This document shows positions 27,763-32,187 of a stretch of 32,187 bases of DNA, one piece after another. Source of the stretch: Microcaldota archaeon (GTDB lineage Archaea; Micrarchaeota; Micrarchaeia; Micrarchaeales; Micrarchaeaceae). The number at the start of each line of letters is the position of its first letter. The first letter of the stretch is position 1. A program made the position numbers and the translations under genes. The stretch covers positions 1-32,187 of the forward strand of contig JAJZDG010000002.1 in NCBI GenBank assembly GCA_021828705.1, read 5' to 3'. The notes under the pieces were generated by a model. The model searched no databases and was not told where the DNA came from. It saw only the letters and a list, made by a program, of their open reading frames with translations.

Positions 27763-30249
27763 TCATATCTCTATTTTAACGGAAAAGCCCGTTTCGGCGC
27801 CCTTTTTAGGCTTGTGTTTAGATGTACCTTTCGAATGCTCAATAGAAACATTAACCTTCTTAGCCTTGCATATGCCTTCTAGCTCCGTTTTGGAACTAGA
27901 AACAGCACTATAATATGCCTCAGCAACATTTATATTAATAGCTGTTATTTCTTTGTTTAATGCTATACGCATAGATGCCTTGGCCTTTCTAACCTCCGCT
28001 ATAATATCATTTAACAAGGCACCTATTGAATCTGGTTCATTAATGTTTAGTATCACACTGCTAAAGATTATACCATTAATCACATAATCATTTTTTGATG
28101 GTGGTTCAATATATTTTGGCATACGTTCTAGGAATATGCTCTTATTCGAGAACATGCTATTTATTTCTTCTATAGTAAATGGCATTACTGGAGCTAGCAA
28201 TTTCATTATGTTAGATAGTACATTAAATAATGTATATGCTGCGGCTTTCTTGCTGCCCTCCATGTCCTTGTTTTCAGAATATAACCTATATTTGACGTTT
28301 TCTATATAATAATCGCAGAACTCATGCCAATAAAATTCTACTATTTTGGATGTGGCTAAGTATAAGTCGTAGCTTTCATAGCCCTCTCTTGCAATTTTTA
28401 TAATCTCATTTGTTCTGCTTAATATCCAAAGGTCGAACACGCCCATATCTTTTGATGGTATATCATCGATTTTTATTTCTGCAAGTGCCTGCTTAATGAA
28501 AAGTGCAGAGTTGTATAATTTTGTTATAAATGCCTTTCCGTGGTTTATTTCCTCATATGAGAAAGGCCTGTTTTTCTCTGTTCTACCAGAGGCCGTTACC
28601 CATAACCTTATGTTATCAACGCTGTATTTTTTTAGTAGCTCATCTGGGCTTACTCCATTGCCAAAACTCTTGTGCATCTCTCTTCCGTCAGTTCCTAAAA
28701 CCAGCCCATGAACTATGAGATTATCAAATGGTTTGTCATTTTTTAATGCCCATGTCCTATATATGGTGTAGAATGCCCATGTCCTAACTATTTCGGTTCC
28801 AAGTATTCTTATTGTGGTTGGAAATGCTCTTTTAAATAATTCCATATTATCTGGCCAGCCTGCAACTACCAATGGTGTTATTGACGAGTCTATCCAGCAA
28901 TCACATGTATCAGTCTCTCCTGAAATATCCTCAGATCCACACTTCGGGCATTTTTTAATTTCAGGTTGTATAAGCGCGGGATTTACTGGGAGCTTATTTT
29001 TATCTGCTGCAATTATATATTCACATTTGTTGCAATACCAAAATGGTATAGGTGTCCCAAATACTCTACTCCTTGATATGTTCCAGTCCCATTCTATATA
29101 ATCAGTCCAGTTATATAATATCTGTTTTGCGGTTTCTGGTGTCCATTTAATTTGATCTGCTATCTCCCGTATTTTTTTTGCGTGTTCCTTTGTTCTCATA
29201 AACCATTGTATTGAAGACAATAATTCTATTGGCGTATTGCATCTATCATGTAACTTTATCGACTGTTTTATTGGTTCTGCCTTTTTGAATATATTCAATA
29301 ATTTTAGGTCATTTATTATGGCTATACGCGCTTCCTCAGCTTTCATTCCAGTATATTTTTCTGCATCTAACAGGCGGCCTCGCTTATCCATGGCACTAAT
29401 ATGTGCCAATTTATGTTTGTAATATAAGATAACATCATTTTTATCTCCAAATGTGCAGATCATCTCTGCTCCTGTACCAAATTCTAAATCAACAGACTCT
29501 TCTGCAATTATTGGAACCTGTTTGTTAAATATTGGCGTGATAGCATTTTTTCCTATGAGGTCACGATATAATTTATTTTCCGGATTTATTGCAATTGCAA
29601 CACATGCATGTAATAATTCAGGGCGCGTAGTTGCTATATCTATTGTCTTATCCTTATAATCTGTTTTAAATACAATATAATTTAATGCCGAATCTCTTTC
29701 TAATTCAACAGTCTCCTCTCTTGCTATTCCGCTACTGCAGTGACTGCACCACTCTACTGGATGCTTTCCACGATAAACAAAACCCTTTTCAAACATATCA
29801 ATTATTGAGAGTTGAACTTTTCTTCTATAATCCTCAGTAAATGTTATATACTCATATTTATCATCAAAAGATGCTCCGATTGTAAGCATCTGCCTTTTCA
29901 TTATTTTCATATTTTCTGTGGCAACTTCTACACATCTGCGGTAAAATTCCTCTCTACCAATTCCCTTACCATATTTTTTTTCTACCTTTATTTCAGTAGG
30001 AAACCCTTGGGTATCCCATCCTAATGGATATAATACGTTGTAATCATTCATTCGCATATATCTTGCTATTGAATCTATGTATGTAACCCAGAATACTTGG
30101 CCCATGTGCATTTCGCCGCTTGTAAATGGTGGCGGCGGGTCTATTATATACATACGCCTTTTTGTATCAAACTCATCAAATTTAAAAAGATTTAATTCAT
30201 TCCAAAGTGTAATCCATTTATTATTATCAATTTCCATAAAATTCAACAC
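27763..30249 (-). CDS. valS: Valyl-tRNA synthetase
   Basis: PPPPFTSGEMHMGQVFWVTYID, GWDTQGFPTEIKVEK, MHKSFGNGVSPDELL (KMSKS-like). Confidence 0.95.
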   Translation of the reverse strand: MLNFMEIDNNKWITLWNELNLFKFDEFDTKRRMYIIDPPPPFTSGEMHMGQVFWVTYIDSIARYMRMNDYNVLYPLGWDTQGFPTEIKVEKKYGKGIGREEFYRRCVEVATENMKIMKRQMLTIGASFDDKYEYITFTEDYRRKVQLSIIDMFEKGFVYRGKHPVEWCSHCSSGIAREETVELERDSALNYIVFKTDYKDKTIDIATTRPELLHACVAIAINPENKLYRDLIGKNAITPIFNKQVPIIAEESVDLEFGTGAEMICTFGDKNDVILYYKHKLAHISAMDKRGRLLDAEKYTGMKAEEARIAIINDLKLLNIFKKAEPIKQSIKLHDRCNTPIELLSSIQWFMRTKEHAKKIREIADQIKWTPETAKQILYNWTDYIEWDWNISRSRVFGTPIPFWYCNKCEYIIAADKNKLPVNPALIQPEIKKCPKCGSEDISGETDTCDCWIDSSITPLVVAGWPDNMELFKRAFPTTIRILGTEIVRTWAFYTIYRTWALKNDKPFDNLIVHGLVLGTDGREMHKSFGNGVSPDELLKKYSVDNIRLWVTASGRTEKNRPFSYEEINHGKAFITKLYNSALFIKQALAEIKIDDIPSKDMGVFDLWILSRTNEIIKIAREGYESYDLYLATSKIVEFYWHEFCDYYIENVKYRLYSENKDMEGSKKAAAYTLFNVLSNIMKLLAPVMPFTIEEINSMFSNKSIFLERMPKYIEPPSKNDYVINGIIFSSVILNINEPDSIGALLNDIIAEVRKAKASMRIALNKEITAININVAEAYYSAVSSSKTELEGICKAKKVNVSIEHSKGTSKHKPKKGAETGFSVKIEI

Positions 30250-30284
30250 GATAGTTAAGCTTGAACAAAAATATAAAGATTATC

Positions 30285-30719
30285 TTAAAATGCCGCTTTC
30301 TTTATGATGCTGCGTATCATTTTTTTATCAATAAACATTTTAAGATATTCATCTGGTATCTTTTTATAGTATACCCATTTATAATCGCTATTCTCTATAT
30401 TCAGCTTAATATAATTTTTATTTGTGGCAAATACGTAAATTTTATTCGTCCAGAAATATTTTTTATAATACACAAATATTTTTCCATCATATATAAGTTC
30501 AAGCTCATTTTTAGGTAGTTTTGTCTCCTCATATATCTCTCTATACGCCGTGTTTATGTAACGCTCCCCATATTTTCTTTTTCCACTTACGAAAGAAAAC
30601 ACGCCAGGATTTACTATGAACGGCAAAAAACGCCGCTTTAAAAATAATATTTTATTGCTTTTTTTGTTTATTATTATTGCAGTTATGCCATCCATATTTT
30701 TCTTTAATACATATTCCAT
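30285..30719 (-). CDS. Nudix hydrolase-like protein
   Basis: 144 aa; FVSGKRKYGERYINTAYREIYEETKL resembles the Nudix box (GX5EX7REUXEEXGU). Confidence 0.8.
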   Translation of the reverse strand: MEYVLKKNMDGITAIIINKKSNKILFLKRRFLPFIVNPGVFSFVSGKRKYGERYINTAYREIYEETKLPKNELELIYDGKIFVYYKKYFWTNKIYVFATNKNYIKLNIENSDYKWVYYKKIPDEYLKMFIDKKMIRSIIKKAAF

Positions 30720-30827
30720 AAATCAATATTGTTTGTGTAATTAAAATATTTTTGCTTAGTTGGCAAACATTATTTACAAACATTACCTATATATATTTCC
30801 GTGAACAGATTTTGAATTGATGATTTT

Positions 30828-31031
30828 ATGGAAAATGCAAAATTAGTTGGTGTTTCTTTGGTTTTAAGCGCAGCACTTTTATCTGGTGCATATGTAGAAT
30901 GTAATAGTGTCGAAAAGAAAATAAATAATCTCCATACAGCTATGTTAAGGCAGGAAACGTCGTTAAATAAGATAAGCAAGCAGAATGACAAAATTATAAA
31001 ATTAATAAGAAATGATTTGAATAGTTTTTAG
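30828..31031 (+). CDS. Small single-TM protein with coiled-coil tail, unknown function
   Basis: 67 aa; LVGVSLVLSAALLSGAYV then heptad-like charged region; upstream tatatatattt. Confidence 0.5.
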   Translation: MENAKLVGVSLVLSAALLSGAYVECNSVEKKINNLHTAMLRQETSLNKISKQNDKIIKLIRNDLNSF

Positions 31032-31103
31032 TATAATTAATATAAAAATAGCGTTAAATAATTGCTCTATATTAGTGTAATTTTAAAATTAAAAATAAAA
31101 AGA

Positions 31104-31118
31104 GGGTCTAAACGACCC
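31104..31118 (-). terminator. Hairpin plus T-rich tract downstream of the TRAM gene
   Basis: Minus strand GGGTC-GTTTA-GACCC followed by TCTTTTTATTTTTAATTTT. Confidence 0.55.
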
Positions 31119-31135
31119 AAAATGAATATAGATAA

Positions 31136-31429
31136 TTACTGTATTATCTCTCCGTTTGCGTGTCTTGCTTTTACTTCTGTTATTTTTATCTTTAGTTCAT
31201 CTCCCTCCTTTGCGCCCTTAACGAAGATTACGAATCCATCAACCTTGGCTATTCCATCCCCTTTGGATGCTACTGCCTCAATCTTCACGCTAACTTCGTC
31301 ACCTACTTTAACTGGTTTTGGCATAAAATAGTCAGGCTTTATTCTCATACCCCCTCTTCCAGAGTGGTCTCCGCCTCTATTGCCTCTACGTTCTCCTCTA
31401 TTTTCCATTCCTTCGTCTTCTTCGTTCAT
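31136..31429 (-). CDS. TRAM-domain protein with RG-rich N-terminal tail
   Basis: MENRGERRGNRGGDHSGRGGMRIKP followed by a TRAM domain VKVGDEVSVKIEAVASKGDGIAKVDGFVIFVKGAKEGDELKIKITEVKARHANGEI. Confidence 0.92.
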   Translation of the reverse strand: MNEEDEGMENRGERRGNRGGDHSGRGGMRIKPDYFMPKPVKVGDEVSVKIEAVASKGDGIAKVDGFVIFVKGAKEGDELKIKITEVKARHANGEIIQ

Positions 31430-31615
31430 TTAATCTCTTCCAATACGTAGAATTAGCTTTACTGCTTTACTCCGTATTTATTAATATTCAATCTTTTAAA
31501 CTTAAAAATCTTTCTGTTTTTGCGGCTTTATGCAAAAATATCAAAATTTGTCAAAAAACCATTTATAAATAATTTGAGGTATATACTTAGATGATGCGCT
31601 GAAGGTATTGTTTGT

Positions 31616-32187
31616 ATGCTAAAGAACGTAGATACAAGAGAAAAATTAAAGAATAATATAGTCAAGACTGATGGAAATGTGCTATTTAATATACGTAAAA
31701 GTGAGACTGTGGGGTTGATATTATCCTGCAATTCAAATATACTCTTAAATTCAAATGGGCGGTCTATATTTGAGGCAACTTTGGAGCAGATTTCGCTAGT
31801 TAAAGAATTGTCAAATATTATAATATTGTTAGATAATGCGTGTGTTGAACGTTGTAGCGGAATAATAAGGCGCATGCGACTAACAAATATTAAAAAAATA
31901 ATTATTAAAGAACCAAATACAAATGAACTTTTTAGAAATGCACTATTATATGCAAAGGAATGTGATATTATCATGCTGCATGACTGCTCAGAGCTATTTG
32001 TGAACGCAGAGGTTGCAAAAGAGCTAATCAGAAAAGCAAAGGCGTTTAGTTATGCTATTTCTGTTGTTAAAAAAGGCAATGTACTTATGGCTGTTACCCC
32101 TCAGGTGTTTGCATATGCTACTTTAAATGGCATAATTGCAAGCAAAAAATTATCAGAGAGGAATCTTTTTGACATGTCTGAATTTTT
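31616..32187 (+). CDS. IspD/TarI-like nucleotidyltransferase-family protein with degenerate N-terminal signature; truncated by window end
   Basis: Hand-translated open ORF; DIIMLHDCSELFVNAEVAKELIRKAKAFSYAISVVKK...MAVTPQVFAYATLNGII aligns with the IspD pattern IHDGARPFV...QTPQAF. Confidence 0.65.
   Translation, partial: MLKNVDTREKLKNNIVKTDGNVLFNIRKSETVGLILSCNSNILLNSNGRSIFEATLEQISLVKELSNIIILLDNACVERCSGIIRRMRLTNIKKIIIKEPNTNELFRNALLYAKECDIIMLHDCSELFVNAEVAKELIRKAKAFSYAISVVKKGNVLMAVTPQVFAYATLNGIIASKKLSERNLFDMSEF

Noticed and set aside
31585-31615. Possible second C/D sRNA (gatgatgcgctgaagg)
   Set aside because: C- and D-like motifs are only a few nt apart with no guide-length spacer and no C'/D' pair.
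31528-31974. 148-aa minus-strand ORF at the right edge
   Set aside because: Antisense to the open IspD-like reading frame, which has a recognisable family pattern; the minus ORF has none.
1-32187. CRISPR array, transposon, integrase, toxin-antitoxin or defence island
   Set aside because: No regularly spaced repeats, terminal inverted repeats, or transposase/integrase/Cas signatures were seen in any ORF; content is mostly housekeeping.

Overview
Archaeal chromosomal segment: AT-rich, gene-dense and mostly housekeeping. The small split operons and divergent sequences suggest a DPANN/ARMAN-like lineage, but that is inference. Supported content: tRNA-Leu(UAA) carrying a probable 23-nt D-loop intron; tRNA-Gln(UUG); a complete SUF Fe-S assembly operon (sufB-sufD-HTH regulator-sufC-sufS-sufU) behind a 19-nt palindrome; LonB and Topo VI-A; a secretion/pilus ATPase; the cluster ftsY-pfdA-rplX-eif6-rpl31e-rpl39e-pdcd5-rps19e; rpl29-sui1; kae1-bud32; rps26e; translin-ogg1-glyS; carS; rps3ae-rps15; valS; a Nudix protein; an RG-rich TRAM protein; and a truncated IspD-like gene at the right edge. 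Two small CDSs absent from the supplied ORF track (LX and L39e) and the open right-edge ORF were translated by hand. Main findings: (1) an unannotated antisense C/D box sRNA between sufU and a DMT transporter, whose two guides appear to target neighbouring positions of the 23S peptidyl-transferase strand; (2) a noncanonical D-loop intron with BHB-like fold in tRNA-Leu; (3) a degenerate or interrupted 5S-rRNA-like element in the rps19e/rpl29 divergent intergenic region; (4) a putative self-contained Fe-S-responsive regulatory circuit in the suf operon. No CRISPR array, transposon or obvious mobile element was seen.
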